A DNA stretch of 64,000 nt, taken from G963663495 sp963663495 (GTDB lineage Bacteria > Bacteroidota > Rhodothermia > Rhodothermales > Bin80). Below, piece after piece: positions 1 to 9,942 of the stretch. Position 1 is the stretch's first letter, and each line of letters starts with the position of its first letter. The position numbers and the translations under genes are program-made. Location: NCBI GenBank assembly GCA_963663495.1, contig OY760427.1:2790001-2854000 (forward strand). Reading direction: 5' to 3'. The notes under the pieces are model-generated. The model saw only the letters and a program-made list of their open reading frames with translations. It ran no database searches and had not been told where the DNA came from.

Positions 1-1
1 C

Positions 2-499
2 ACCAATTCGTTTTTGCTCTCTGCGGATGCTACGTCCAATGACGCACTGGCAGGTTCTGCTTTCAACAGCGTTTCTAACCTAGTCTCAAGCCAGCTTAAT
101 CGGTACATCAGTCAGGTGATTCCAAATGCTGACCTCACACTAGGAATTCTAAGCGACGAATCGGCAGAAGATCTTGATGTGTCTGCTGCCATCGCCCTGC
201 ATTTACTTGATGAACGGCTGGTATTCCGTGGTCAGGGCGTTTATCGTGGCTTGGGAAATCAGATTGAGTCAACAGTGCAGGAGGGGCTTGAGGGCGAAGT
301 GCTGCTGGAAGTCCACCTGACCCCTAACATCTCGTTTGAAGTATTTTATAGGAGGGAAGGCGATGTCCTGAGCGAGACATTAATTATCAATGAAACAGGG
401 GCCGGCCTCAGCTACCAGGCACAGTTCACTAATTGGCGCGGGCTGATCAAAGGAATCCTAGGGCAGAACTACGAAGCGTCCGATGACGACGAACGGTGA
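2..499 (+). CDS. TamB-like (DUF490) C-terminal part, 5' end outside window
   Basis: The reading frame is open from the first bases of the window to a TGA at 497-499, so this is the 3' end of a longer gene. The roughly 165 visible residues resemble the C-terminal barrel-forming part of TamB/DUF490 proteins: repeated alternating polar/hydrophobic strands, a segment about ligand-free beta strands (LEVHLTPNISFEVFYRREG) and a short end with GLSYQAQFTNW. TamB spans the periplasm and helps outer-membrane protein or lipid transport with a BamA-type partner. The TTG at 14 is only an internal codon; the true start lies upstream. Family assignment is from sequence pattern only, as most of the protein is missing. 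Confidence 0.65.
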   Translation, partial: TNSFLLSADATSNDALAGSAFNSVSNLVSSQLNRYISQVIPNADLTLGILSDESAEDLDVSAAIALHLLDERLVFRGQGVYRGLGNQIESTVQEGLEGEVLLEVHLTPNISFEVFYRREGDVLSETLIINETGAGLSYQAQFTNWRGLIKGILGQNYEASDDDER

Positions 500-514
500 A
501 CGTAGGTCGGAGGA

Positions 515-543
515 GGGGGGCGGAGTTAGGCACCCCGCCCCCC
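515..543. terminator. GC-rich hairpin between convergent genes
   Basis: A GGGGGGCGG arm at 515-523 pairs with CCGCCCCCC ending at 543 across a loop of about 10 nt. It lies between the TamB stop (499) and the stop of the convergent minus-strand gene (550), so it can serve both directions. No clear T-run follows, so strong intrinsic termination is not assured. Confidence 0.5.
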
Positions 544-549
544 AAGCAA

Positions 550-996
550 TCAGCCAATCTCAAACGGGGTGCCTAATGCCAGTCGCGTCTGGTAGTACTC
601 ATTCAAGACGGAAGCTACCAGGAGCCGAGCTTGGTCGGTCTCATCGGGGCTAACGTGGCGTGACAGGTAGTCGAATGCAAACCCGTTACCGTTAGCCTGC
701 ATGGCTGCCAAAGCAAGGTTACGGTTCGTGTAGCTCTCGGAATGCTCATAAATGTTGCTCAACTCACGTAGGTGGTCGGTTATGGAGATCTTGTCCCGAT
801 ACAAGGTCGCGAAGATGACAGCATTTTTCAAGGCCTGCGTCTTAACCGCCTCATCAGCGGCTCTCAGTGAATTGCCAAGCTGCACAGAAATAAGGGTCCA
901 ATAATGGTCCCCTGGTCCGGCATGCTCTTGCGAGGACTGCGCCGCGGCCGGAATGGCAAGCATCAGGGCCAAGGCAATTACGGTTAGGTGTTTCAT
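550..996 (-). CDS. Small secreted protein of unknown function
   Basis: A 148-residue protein with a clear Sec signal peptide: a short positive start (MKH), a hydrophobic core and an AIPAAAQ cleavage region near residue 20. The mature part is mostly helical and acidic-basic mixed, with no motif I recognise. It contains no cysteine pairs and no lipobox, so it is likely periplasmic or exported. It converges with the TamB end across a GC-rich hairpin. I can assign no function; it resembles the lineage-specific small exported proteins common in Bacteroidota-type genomes. Confidence 0.6.
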   Translation of the reverse strand: MKHLTVIALALMLAIPAAAQSSQEHAGPGDHYWTLISVQLGNSLRAADEAVKTQALKNAVIFATLYRDKISITDHLRELSNIYEHSESYTNRNLALAAMQANGNGFAFDYLSRHVSPDETDQARLLVASVLNEYYQTRLALGTPFEIG

Positions 997-1087
997 AGCG
1001 TGCGAAGGTCATGGTTGGGTGGAAAAAAGGGGTGTGCGCACACTTGGCCTTTACGGCAACATTCGACGGAGTGTTACGTCAGATTTG

Positions 1088-2500
1088 GGGAATTATATAC
1101 GTGAGTGACCAACTGTACACAGTGAAGCACTAGTATCAATTTCACGGGTCATAGGGGTCGGTAACCCGAACGCCCCTCGCCGTGCAGAAGCCCCAATCCC
1201 GGAGGCCAGTATGTTTGCAGCCGCATTCAGGTCTGCATGATCCGCATGGCCACAGGACATACACGTGAATTTGCTCCGTGTCTTACGGTTTCTCGCTTCT
1301 GTGTGCCCACACACAGAACACCGCTAACTGCTATAGGCAGCGGTGACCTTTATCACCTTGCGGCACTTATAGCTCAGCATCTGATCCAGCTGGCCCCATC
1401 CTGTTCGCAGTATCCCACGGTTGAGGCCAGACTTCTGTTTGACGTTTGTGCCAAAGCTCTCCATCGTCCCCTTAGCTGAACGTGTCATCGCTTTGATCTT
1501 TAGGTCCTCCAGTATCACCGTTGAGGAGCATTTGGCAATACTGCGACTTACCTGGTGGTTCGCATTCTTGAGGACGTTAGCACGCTTGCGCTGTATGCGG
1601 GCGTTCTATGCTTCCGCCTGTTACGACGGTTGGAGCCTTTCTTCTGTCTCGCCAGTCTTCGCTGATGCCGCTTCAACTTGGCATCAAGACGCTTGGTATC
1701 CGGCTGTCTGATAATGCTTGTATCGCCCTCTGTGGAGACCATAGCGACCTGCCCGCAATTACGGTCAATGCCTACAGCACCGCCGATATCCTCTATTACA
1801 GGTGCCTCCATCTTGTAACAGATCAGCATACCATTTGCCGGCGTTCTTCTTTACCGTGGCTTTGACGGGTATACCATCAGGGTACGGGTTGCCTCCCCGC
1901 CTGCGGAGCGCCATATATCCCACTTTCGGGATATACAGCTTGCCATCCCGAACCCTTAGTTATCCGGGATCGTGAACGAAGGCGTACTACCACGCCTAGA
2001 ATGGAATCTCGGTCTTCTCTTATCCTCCTTGAAGAATGCCTTCCATGCATCCGCCTGATATTTCAATGTGTATCTAACGACACCAAAGGAGTATTCAGGT
2101 AGCCACTCGACCGTGCGGCGCAGCGCCGTGAACCGCTTCCCCAGCGAGAAGAAGCTTACCGAGGGCGGCTTCTCTCCAGCCTCTTTCGCTTTCTTGTACG
2201 CCTCGCTCTGCTCTGCGAGGAAGCAAGGTGCTTGGCGTTACTCCGACTTCCGGGCAACAGCCTGTATGTGATATTGCGGTATGCACTAACCGTTTCGGGC
2301 ATGGCACTGTGGTATATAACTCCCTAATAGATGGAAATTATATAGCATGAATATCCACGTGTTGAGTTAATCGAAATAATTGCAGTTTTTCGTGAAAAGC
2401 GGGAACCGATTATAAAAAACTGGCGAAAGCCATCCTATCTGCACCACCAAAGCACAAAAATAATTCCTGCGAAAACGCGTGGCACTCAGCCATATAACTC
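1088..2500 (-). mobile_element. TnpB-only (IS605/IS1341-like) element, decayed copy 1
   Basis: This stretch matches the element at 13661-17195 in inverted orientation, including about 180 bp upstream of tnpB and the right end. The right end reads ...TATAATTCCC (here 1088-1097 as reverse complement), and GGGAGTTATATA stands just before tnpB, giving short inverted ends GGGA(A/G)TTATA. No TnpA (Y1 transposase) is present. The conserved 3' end past the tnpB stop is where an omega RNA would be expected by analogy with known TnpB systems; that is inference. Confidence 0.7.
1093..2302 (-). pseudogene. tnpB: TnpB (IS605 OrfB) pseudogene, copy 1
   Basis: The gene starts with ATG at 2302 (MPETVSAYRN-like) but is broken several times relative to copy 2. 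A deletion of about 37 nt near codon 28 shifts the frame, a further frameshift falls after RNRRKHR near 1600, and a CAG-to-TAG change near 1330 truncates it just before the zinc-binding segment. Remaining parts still show the RuvC-I Asp (VGIDRNCG), the Glu (LEDLKIKAM), the CxxC pairs (CSVCGH and CMSCGH) and the final Asp (HADLNAAANIL). TnpB proteins are RNA-guided nucleases of IS200/IS605 elements. This copy cannot make a full protein. Confidence 0.85.
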
Positions 2501-2611
2501 GTCAATTTTGCCCATTTTGCACTGCTAAGCACACATCTTGACCGCAGACCTCCCCGAAAAAATATATAAACCCATCACATGTTGTTGGCATAGGTCTCCC
2601 TACATACGGCC

Positions 2612-3283
2612 TTGGTGCCCCGCTATGTTACGGAGGCGCTGTTGCCTGAGGCGTTCCCGATGATTCTGAGCTACGACCCTGCCGTCGCTGTCCAGGTACT
2701 CCGTCGCGCAGACGCGCAACTATGCGCCCTGATTGACGCAGTGGGATCTTTCAGTATGCCCTTTCCGCCGGACATAAGTCCGTTTCAGTCACTTATGCAT
2801 GCTGTGCTTTCTCAGCAGATTTCCAGGAAAGCTGCTGATGCCATCCGAGGACGCCTGCACGACCTGTTCCCGGACAGCGAAGTACCGACGGAGCGGGACA
2901 TCCTTTTCTGCGACGAGGATTCCTTGCGGGCCGTAGGGATTTCTCGTCGCAAGATTGCCACCATCATGCACATGGCGACAGAGACCAGCGAGGGGCGTCT
3001 GCCTGGCCGGAAGGGTCTGGAGGTTATGGAGGACAGCGCAATAATTGAACTGCTAACGCAACTGCCAGGCATCGGAGTCTGGACCGCGCAGATGCTACTG
3101 ATTTTCTACCTGGGTCGGCCTGATGTTTTGCCTGTAGGCGATCTCGGCGTCCGGCGCGGATACAAGATTGCATGGGAACTAGATGTACTACCTACGCCCG
3201 GTGCACTGCGCCAATACGGGGTTCGATGGATACCGTACCGGTCCGTTGCTGCCTGGTATCTCTGGCGGGCGAATGACCTTTAG
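2612..3283 (+). CDS. alkA: DNA-3-methyladenine glycosylase II family (HhH-GPD)
   Basis: The product (up to 223 residues) is an AlkA/Mag-type base excision glycosylase that removes alkylated purines from DNA. The helix-hairpin-helix reads LPGIGVWTAQM (about 151-161) and the catalytic Asp is D177 in VGDLGVRRGY. The upstream SQQIS motif (about 67-71) is also typical of the family. The listed start is GTG at 2612; ATG at 2660 (MILSYDP) is an alternative that would leave a 207-residue protein and better fits the family N-terminus. It converges with the pseudouridine synthase gene with a 4-nt overlap of the two ends. The gene symbol is by family; substrate range is not visible. Confidence 0.85.
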   Translation: MVPRYVTEALLPEAFPMILSYDPAVAVQVLRRADAQLCALIDAVGSFSMPFPPDISPFQSLMHAVLSQQISRKAADAIRGRLHDLFPDSEVPTERDILFCDEDSLRAVGISRRKIATIMHMATETSEGRLPGRKGLEVMEDSAIIELLTQLPGIGVWTAQMLLIFYLGRPDVLPVGDLGVRRGYKIAWELDVLPTPGALRQYGVRWIPYRSVAAWYLWRANDL

Positions 3284-3987
3284 CCTTTCAAGGCGCGTCG
3301 GGTCAAGCCATGAAACGCCTTCCATGTTTGTGGCGGCGGAGCGTGAAGATCCAGTGATTCGTTTCGCGTAGGGTGTAGAACTGTTAGCCCGACGCAGTGC
3401 AGTCCCAAGTTGCGTCCGTCAAACGGGCGCTCGGCTCCGTAGCGAAGGTCTCCCAGAATCGGGTACCCCCGATGACTGAACTGGCACCGGATCTGGTGCG
3501 GCCGCCCGGTCTCCAAAATCACCTCTACGAGCGTGGAACCTGCAATTGTGCCCCTGGCCTGCCACGTTAACCGAGCAATCTTGGCCCCTGCCGTAGTGGG
3601 CTGCACAACCTGCACCTGAGGGCGTGCCTTGACCAACCAATCTTCCCATGCCCCGGAACCTTCCAGCCTGCCAGAGACCAATGCCAGGTAACGCTTCGTT
3701 ACGCTACGTTGGCGAAATGCGGCGCTGAGCCGCGCCGCAGCCTTGGTTGTTCGCGCCAATACCATTGCTCCGGAAGCAGGCCGGTCCAGCCGATGGACCA
3801 AAGCAAGAAACACATTACCGGGCTTATCGAACGCTTGCTTCAGATAGGCCTTACCCAACGAAACCACGGTAGGATCACCTGTCCGGTCTCTCTGTGACAG
3901 AAGCCCTGCCGGCTTATTGATACATAGGAGATGGTTGTCCATATACAGAATCTTCAGCCCCGCGCCTATGGATACATACTCCTTCAT
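3280..3987 (-). CDS. RluA-family RNA pseudouridine synthase
   Basis: This protein of about 235 residues converts uridine to pseudouridine in rRNA or tRNA. The catalytic signature HRLDRPASG carries the active-site Asp, and an N-terminal NKPAGLLSQ segment plus the C-terminal TGRPHQIRCQ motif are diagnostic for the RluA/RluC/RluD group. There is no N-terminal S4 domain, as in the short RluA or TruC-like members. I prefer ATG at 3987 (MKEYVS) to the upstream TTG at 3996. The exact target uridine cannot be told from sequence. It ends tail-to-tail with the glycosylase gene. Confidence 0.85.
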   Translation of the reverse strand: MKEYVSIGAGLKILYMDNHLLCINKPAGLLSQRDRTGDPTVVSLGKAYLKQAFDKPGNVFLALVHRLDRPASGAMVLARTTKAAARLSAAFRQRSVTKRYLALVSGRLEGSGAWEDWLVKARPQVQVVQPTTAGAKIARLTWQARGTIAGSTLVEVILETGRPHQIRCQFSHRGYPILGDLRYGAERPFDGRNLGLHCVGLTVLHPTRNESLDLHAPPPQTWKAFHGLTRRALKG

Positions 3988-4149
3988 ATTCGCCAAATAT
4001 TAGCCTGTCCGTGTACCCGCGGATTGATTAGATCGGCGTACGTAATGCTGCCGTCTGGGCTTCATGCCTGCATCCACCAGTATCCGCGTGCATCCATGAT
4101 CGTGTGAGGGCACAGCAATAACCGATGCATAACTTGCGTGCCTGCGGGG

Positions 4150-6441
4150 TTAGAATAGTCGAGTCAATCCCAAACCCACGAATACTCCCGGATCGTCCAG
4201 CCGGTACGTAAGGTCAATTCGCACGGGACTGCCCCATAAATCCGCAAGGGATGCACCAATTTCGTGGTGTACCGAACCAGTCCACACGTGGGCGCCGAAT
4301 ACCCGGATGCCCATGTTCATGGCTACCAGCGTGTGCAGCCCCAGGGATTCAAATGCCAGTGCACGAAAGTCATGCTCCCAATGTAAAGCTACTCCTTGTT
4401 TGCTGGCATAGCTTGTGCCAACCAACCCCCGGAGCATTCCAAAGCCGGCCGCGGGTCCAAAGGCACCGTTCACGGACATCCGCCGGACCTGCGGTAGCAG
4501 CCCGCGGTATGTTGTCCCAAACAATCGCAGGTTGAGGTGATGAGGACGTGGGCGTTGGCGATAGAATGTGGTAACGTATGTGTCTATATGCAGTCCAACC
4601 CGTGAAAAGCCAAGCTCTTCGCCTTGGAGTTGACCAAATTCAAATTCTACTCCCATGCCTGATCTTGGCCCGAACCTGAACGGATGGTAGATATCCCCTA
4701 CCGACATGCTTAGGGCCACGGATCCAATAGTCTCTGTTTCAAAGGGAGGATTGGGCCTAAGCGCTCGAAGAAAAGGCCATGCGCGCTTTTTTCGTGTAGT
4801 GACCGACTGGTTACGTTCCCAAAGGGTAGCAACAGATGTCCGGACTCCACGAATGCTTCTCCCGGTGCGTGCGTACGCCTTTAGTGCGCGGATGTGGTCA
4901 AAATAGTCGCGTCCGCCAAGAAGCGCGGGTAAAGACCCGAGTGTGTGTGAAACCACACGGCTTTCTACCTGCGGAGCTGAATCCCACCCTCCGCCAGTCG
5001 CCACCAGCCCCTTAGCGCCGAGCCGTCGGCTTACACGCAGTCCGCCGTGGTTTTCGCCGCTCGCGGTGGCTGAGGCAAGCCTGCTGGCAACCTGGATGCG
5101 CCCAGGTATTTCCAATGGCTGCATGACGCCGAGCAAGAACCCATCTGCTCTGTTGAACTTTGCCCACGGCTGTCGTCCCATGATAGTGGGCCACACAAAT
5201 TGTGGTTCATTCCATGGCACCATACTATCTGAGGCTCGGACATTCTGCCTGGGTAAGGCTTCTGCTATCGTCAACGCTTCGGAAGGAAGGCGCTCCAAAG
5301 CGGCCGCTTCCATCTCGGTCAGAGCTACCACATCGCGCCCAAGCAAAAAGAGATCATCCAGCAGGATAGACATTTTGTCCTCCTGCACTCGTTGGGATGA
5401 TGCATACAAGCTTTCGGGCACCGCTACATTCAAGCCGTGATCGGTAAGCTTGGCAACTTTGTACAGAGTGGCTACACTTTGGCCTGTGCCTGCAATGATG
5501 CGTCCTTCCATGCGGAGGTCAACGGGTAGCCACAGGGAGTCCACCGGGCGAAATTGCTGCCGGTAGAACACACCCCATGCATCAACATCCGCCGCCCATT
5601 GCACATGCCGTGCCGGGCGCAGGTCTGCCGCCACGAGCGCGTACACACTGTCCATCACCGAAACACGACCCACAAATGTGGCCTCAAGCACCGTCTTGGG
5701 TGCAACATATATGTCGTAGATTTGGGTGCCATCAACACTTCGATGGCCCCCAAATGTAAAATTGTAATGTTCAAGGGCATCCGGGTGTGTGGGCCCGTAA
5801 AACTGCAGCTGATGGATGCCCACGCGGTCTGCTGACAGGTCTACCACCGTATGATCCAGTTGAAGATCCTGATAGAAAGTGCCCGTTTCGCGCTTGGACA
5901 GCGTTACGTCTCTGCTTGCACGTTCGCGATCCCAATAGGTGTCAAATACATGCTCACTTACCAAAACAATGGCTCTCCCGCTCTCAAGCGTGATCCGAGA
6001 GAACCCACGGGCCCTAGTTGATTGCAGGAACTGACGTCGGGAGGCTTTGCGGACCAGCACCTTGCGCATGACGTTTTCCGCAAATTCTTCTCCTGTTACA
6101 AGAAGCTCCTCCAGGATTAACGGCTGCGGTATCAGGTCTACGGTGAAGGCTCGCGGACCGTTAGGCGCGATGGCCAGGTACTCTGTGGCAAATCCGACAT
6201 AGCGCACTTCCAAAGCTGTCGGCACGGCAGGCAGTGAGATTACGAATTCTCCTTCGCGATTCGTAATCGTGCCCATGGTACCGCCGCTTTCAAGCACATG
6301 AGCCGAAGCAAGTGGACGGTGGGATGCGGCCTCTCGTACGAGGCCGCGGACAACAACCTGTGCTTGCACCGCCTGTAAGGACGCTGCGACCAACAATACG
6401 AGTACAACATATGGGGGCACAGGAGGCTCGCCTACAGTCAA
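4150..6441 (-). CDS. DUF5686-family outer-membrane protein with carboxypeptidase-regulatory domain (second of pair)
   Basis: A 763-residue exported protein. After a signal peptide ending near VQAQV there is a CarboxypepD_reg-like beta-sandwich (GLVREAASHRPLASAHV, then TNREGEFVISLP), followed by the long DUF5686 region with predicted outer-membrane strands to the C-terminal aromatic (GLGLTRLF). It starts at TTG 6441, which overlaps the TGA of the upstream paralogue (TTGA), so the two are translationally coupled. DUF5686 proteins are conserved in Bacteroidota, and their biochemical role is not established. The C-terminal phenylalanine is typical of barrel proteins inserted by Bam. Confidence 0.75.
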   Translation of the reverse strand: MTVGEPPVPPYVVLVLLVAASLQAVQAQVVVRGLVREAASHRPLASAHVLESGGTMGTITNREGEFVISLPAVPTALEVRYVGFATEYLAIAPNGPRAFTVDLIPQPLILEELLVTGEEFAENVMRKVLVRKASRRQFLQSTRARGFSRITLESGRAIVLVSEHVFDTYWDRERASRDVTLSKRETGTFYQDLQLDHTVVDLSADRVGIHQLQFYGPTHPDALEHYNFTFGGHRSVDGTQIYDIYVAPKTVLEATFVGRVSVMDSVYALVAADLRPARHVQWAADVDAWGVFYRQQFRPVDSLWLPVDLRMEGRIIAGTGQSVATLYKVAKLTDHGLNVAVPESLYASSQRVQEDKMSILLDDLFLLGRDVVALTEMEAAALERLPSEALTIAEALPRQNVRASDSMVPWNEPQFVWPTIMGRQPWAKFNRADGFLLGVMQPLEIPGRIQVASRLASATASGENHGGLRVSRRLGAKGLVATGGGWDSAPQVESRVVSHTLGSLPALLGGRDYFDHIRALKAYARTGRSIRGVRTSVATLWERNQSVTTRKKRAWPFLRALRPNPPFETETIGSVALSMSVGDIYHPFRFGPRSGMGVEFEFGQLQGEELGFSRVGLHIDTYVTTFYRQRPRPHHLNLRLFGTTYRGLLPQVRRMSVNGAFGPAAGFGMLRGLVGTSYASKQGVALHWEHDFRALAFESLGLHTLVAMNMGIRVFGAHVWTGSVHHEIGASLADLWGSPVRIDLTYRLDDPGVFVGLGLTRLF

Positions 6442-8798
6442 TAAATTTGGATGAACCCGTAAGTAACGGCAAGCCCCCCGCTCAAGTGCTTAGCCAAATT
6501 CAAGCGAAAAAGGCCCAAGATACCCGTCAGACCGACCCCGATTTCGTGATACCCGTCTGTGCCAGTGAGTCCTTGGGGAGTCCATGTACGCGCATGGCCC
6601 CCAAAGACGGCTATTCCGTACCCGCGGCGTGCGAACCACCTCAGGCTGAGCAGCTCAAATGGCAGCGATCGAAAATTGTGATCCCAAAACAGTGCCATTA
6701 CGGCATCGCCCTCGAAAGGGTACCCGGCATGGGAATGCAGCAACCCGAATGATCGGGACCGTGAACCCCCACCCTCCACGATGTGCATCCGCTGTAGTGG
6801 CAGTACGCCTCCGCTTGTGGCGACCTCCAGTCGCAAGTGGAGCATCGCAGGCAGCAGACGGCGCTGCAAGAGTGTTTCCTGCCTCCATTCCGCCACCAAG
6901 TTGAACCGCGTATACTCATAGTCGCTGCCCGGCAGGCTATGCTCCACATCCACCTCCAGGAAGCTGATGGCACCAACACCACCGATCAGCGGTTTGCCCC
7001 CTAACCCGATAATAAGGGATAGCGCCTGGTGGCGCGCCGGACCGATAGGCACATTTAGTCGCTGGACATCCTTGTTGCCTGCAAAATCATAGTTGGTAGT
7101 GCGTTGTAGGGGCGAATGATGTTCTGCGACAAAAACAGATCTCGCCCGCACTTTACCGCTGTGTCCAGATACATCAATGCCAACACTGATCCCGCTGCTA
7201 CGGTAGTGGTCGTGATAGTCTCCCCTCCCTATCAACATGGCCATACTGCTTCGCCAGCGGTTCATGTGTTTGGAGTTGTAGCGAGGTTTACTGCCTGCGC
7301 CGTAGGAAGCGTCCACACCCAAAACACGGTTCTCTCCTGTTTCCAGGCGCCCAAGAGCCTTGTAATGCCACGCCTCATCCCCGCGTAGACCGGTACTCCG
7401 TCCCAATCTACCCTGAAAATCCAATCCACCGGTGGCATCTATTCGGACATTCGCACCTCCGTACAGTGCATCAACGCTGTTAAACCAAAGCCGAGGGCTT
7501 ACGGTTAACCAAGACGGTAGGAATCCCGCATCGTCAGATCCTTGCACCAGAGAGGATCCAAGGTCAGCCATTGCTCGCCAAAGAAAACTTGCGGGGCCGC
7601 GTGGCTCAAAGGCTTCTACAAGGTCAAGCGTGCTGTCAATCTGCGAATAGGCCAAGCGCTCTTCCGGCAGCAGCGGCACCGCAACGCCGTCACGGGCAAG
7701 AATGCTGTCAGTTTCCACAGCGACCGTATCAACCTGTACAATATTGTCATCGGCATACACATCCTCCGGTACATCAGCATTGATCACATAGTCCGCAAAT
7801 CTGGATACCTGCGCCACCTTGATCGTCGGGATTTTCAGCAACAAGCTGACGCGCAGATCCAACGTGGCTTCACTCCTGTAGTCCACGGGAAGCCAGTACG
7901 GCCCGCCAAATGTAGAAAACTGCTGCTTAAACACCGTCTTGAAGGAGCGAATCGGCATCGGCAGATACATCGTTTCGGAGGGTTCCAGCTCCGCTTCCAA
8001 CAGCCCGTATTCATCACCATGCACGAACACAGTGCCCTTGAACGCGCTGATAAACCTGTTTCTTGGGAGAACTGCGATTTTATAGATCACCGTGTCATCC
8101 GCCAGGAGCGTTCCTACCAGTCTGTAGTGATAATGCGAGAGAGCGTCGGGGTGTGTCACACCAATAAACTCGTAGCCGAATACCTGCACATTGTTATCAA
8201 GAAGGTTTACGGTGCTTGTTGCGGCAGGCACAGCCAACGGCATGTCTGCGTTCTCTGTCTGTTTGCTGCCTATAACTACCTCTCGCCAACCGCGCTCATG
8301 ATCCCAATACGCTTCACTTACGGATTCGCGGATGATTACAATTCCGGTATCGTTTGAGACGGTATACCGGCTATATGCCACGGCTTCTGACGACCGCATT
8401 GCGTTTCTCCACTGCTTCTTCCGCTCTATCACCTCACGCATGATACGGATAGCAGGATCTTCGTCTGTAACCACAAGCTCCTGCAGTGTAATCAAAGCCG
8501 GTTCCAGCTTAATGATAGGCTCGGATTCCGGTAATTGCTGGTATTCTACACGCTGCATACTGTATCCGATATGCCGAACAATGACTACTGCGGGTAGTGC
8601 ATCCATTAATAGTTCAAAGCGCCCTTCGGCGTTAGCAATTGTACCACGGTACGTGCCTTCCACTTGGATGGTAGCCGTACTTAGGGCTTCCCCGGTCACC
8701 GCATCCACTACACGGCCCCTCAATATCTGCGCGGATGCCGGCACAGCCAACAACCAAGCAACGAGGAATACTCCGATCCTGCACACGATACTTGTCAA
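6438..8798 (-). CDS. DUF5686-family outer-membrane protein with carboxypeptidase-regulatory domain (first of pair)
   Basis: A 786-residue paralogue of the next gene. A signal peptide ends at PASAQ; residues about 24-110 form the CarboxypepD_reg-like domain (GRVVDAVTGEALSTATIQV, NAEGRFEL, VIVRHIGY), and the rest is DUF5686 with many amphipathic strands. Shared landmarks with the second copy are a YTVSNDTG/FSRITLESG strand, SEAYWDHER/EHVFDTYWDRER, and THPDALSHYHY/THPDALEHYNF. The two form a tandem pair in one operon with a 4-nt overlap, probably from duplication. Function is unknown; location in the outer membrane is inferred. Confidence 0.75.
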   Translation of the reverse strand: MTSIVCRIGVFLVAWLLAVPASAQILRGRVVDAVTGEALSTATIQVEGTYRGTIANAEGRFELLMDALPAVVIVRHIGYSMQRVEYQQLPESEPIIKLEPALITLQELVVTDEDPAIRIMREVIERKKQWRNAMRSSEAVAYSRYTVSNDTGIVIIRESVSEAYWDHERGWREVVIGSKQTENADMPLAVPAATSTVNLLDNNVQVFGYEFIGVTHPDALSHYHYRLVGTLLADDTVIYKIAVLPRNRFISAFKGTVFVHGDEYGLLEAELEPSETMYLPMPIRSFKTVFKQQFSTFGGPYWLPVDYRSEATLDLRVSLLLKIPTIKVAQVSRFADYVINADVPEDVYADDNIVQVDTVAVETDSILARDGVAVPLLPEERLAYSQIDSTLDLVEAFEPRGPASFLWRAMADLGSSLVQGSDDAGFLPSWLTVSPRLWFNSVDALYGGANVRIDATGGLDFQGRLGRSTGLRGDEAWHYKALGRLETGENRVLGVDASYGAGSKPRYNSKHMNRWRSSMAMLIGRGDYHDHYRSSGISVGIDVSGHSGKVRARSVFVAEHHSPLQRTTNYDFAGNKDVQRLNVPIGPARHQALSLIIGLGGKPLIGGVGAISFLEVDVEHSLPGSDYEYTRFNLVAEWRQETLLQRRLLPAMLHLRLEVATSGGVLPLQRMHIVEGGGSRSRSFGLLHSHAGYPFEGDAVMALFWDHNFRSLPFELLSLRWFARRGYGIAVFGGHARTWTPQGLTGTDGYHEIGVGLTGILGLFRLNLAKHLSGGLAVTYGFIQIY

Positions 8799-9169
8799 AC
8801 CCTGTCCTCAGGCATTGATGTGCGTAAAGAACGGCAATTGCGGGAGACCAGCCTCAGCCACCCTTCGGAACGAGCCCAACCGAACGGCGACATGAAAACA
8901 GGTGGCTGACCTTTTTGTTCGTCTCGCAGGTGCTCTCCGTCCAGACCCTATACGGTGGCCGTCAGATTCAAGAGAAGGTTCTGAAAACAATAGAGCTACA
9001 AGCCGGAAGCTCAAGACAGGATGAACTATTTCAGCCCCATGCCGCTGCCGGCAACAGTGGTCGGGGTGGAACGCACGTTGCCGACTGCCGGTGCACGGTG
9101 GAGCTAGCGCCTGCGCCGCAAATTCTGCCACGCACGAGGCTACTATTATCATGCGGAACTTGAGGACTG

Positions 9170-9870
9170 CGACTTGCTCTGCCAACAGCTCACATGGCTA
9201 GACCTGACAAGGGATTTCGGCCCGGCTTGCACGTTTCGCAGCGGCCACCCCTTGCTTCCCCCAAGGGATCCTCCCGCCTTGCGGTTGTCTCCCACCGTCA
9301 GCCGGCCGAGTTGGCCCCTTCGCTCCAAGGCCATTACAGCCCCGTCCGCACTACTTCCGGCTGATCCGCCAACCCGGGGCGTATCGGTACTCAGTCGCAT
9401 GCGGGGTTTCCGCTCGCGAGTCTCACTTACTATCGCTCCGACGCCTTCCAACGTTCAGCATTAAGGCCCAGTTCATATTCCGGCCGCCTACATGCCATGT
9501 GGTCAGTACGCAGGCTCCCGCCAAGCTTGCCCCCGCGGATCCAGTATCCCCTGGCTCTGATATCGTTAGGACTGTTCCGACATTCCTTCAGCGATTCATT
9601 TTCGTTCGACTCTTTGATCCATACCTAACAGAGTCTGTTACCCTGCCTTTTCCCGGCTCACTCTTCACCAGACACATATACCTCAGCCAAGTGGGTGGCC
9701 TGCAGCCTCCGCCGACACAGCGGCTGCCGGGGGGCCTTCTCCCCATCCTCCATGCAGTTAGACTATGTCAAAGAACATCTCCCAGTGCCTCTCTCTGCAC
9801 ACGCGGGATGCTTGCACATGGCACCGTGGTGACGATGCGTTGCGGTCCGCGGGCTACAGACTACGGCATT
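9170..9870 (-). ncRNA. Probable group II intron 5' region (ribozyme domain I onward), truncated
   Basis: The 8.8-9.94 kb gap has no convincing protein. Read on the minus strand, the part near 9600-9390 holds phrases I associate with domain I to III of bacterial group II introns: GAATCGCTGAAGG, GAGCCAGGGGATACTG, CAAGCTTGGCGGGAGC, GTACTGACC followed by ATGTAGGCGG, then GTTGGAAGGCGTCGGAGC and GATAGTA. No reverse transcriptase/maturase reading frame and no recognisable domain V follow, so it would be a dead 5' remnant lying just after pglX. The assignment rests on remembered sequence style, not a fold calculation; another structured RNA remains possible. The limits are approximate. Confidence 0.45.
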
Positions 9871-9942
9871 GGCTCCCGTACAGGGTAAAAGCTGTTTTGT
9901 ATTTCCTTGCTGCCTGCAGCACATGTGGCCGTACAGGTACCT

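Noticed and set aside
9149..9451. Minus-strand 100-codon frame as a protein gene
   Set aside because: It lies in the intron-like RNA region, has odd Gly/Arg/Ser-rich composition, and no family resemblance.
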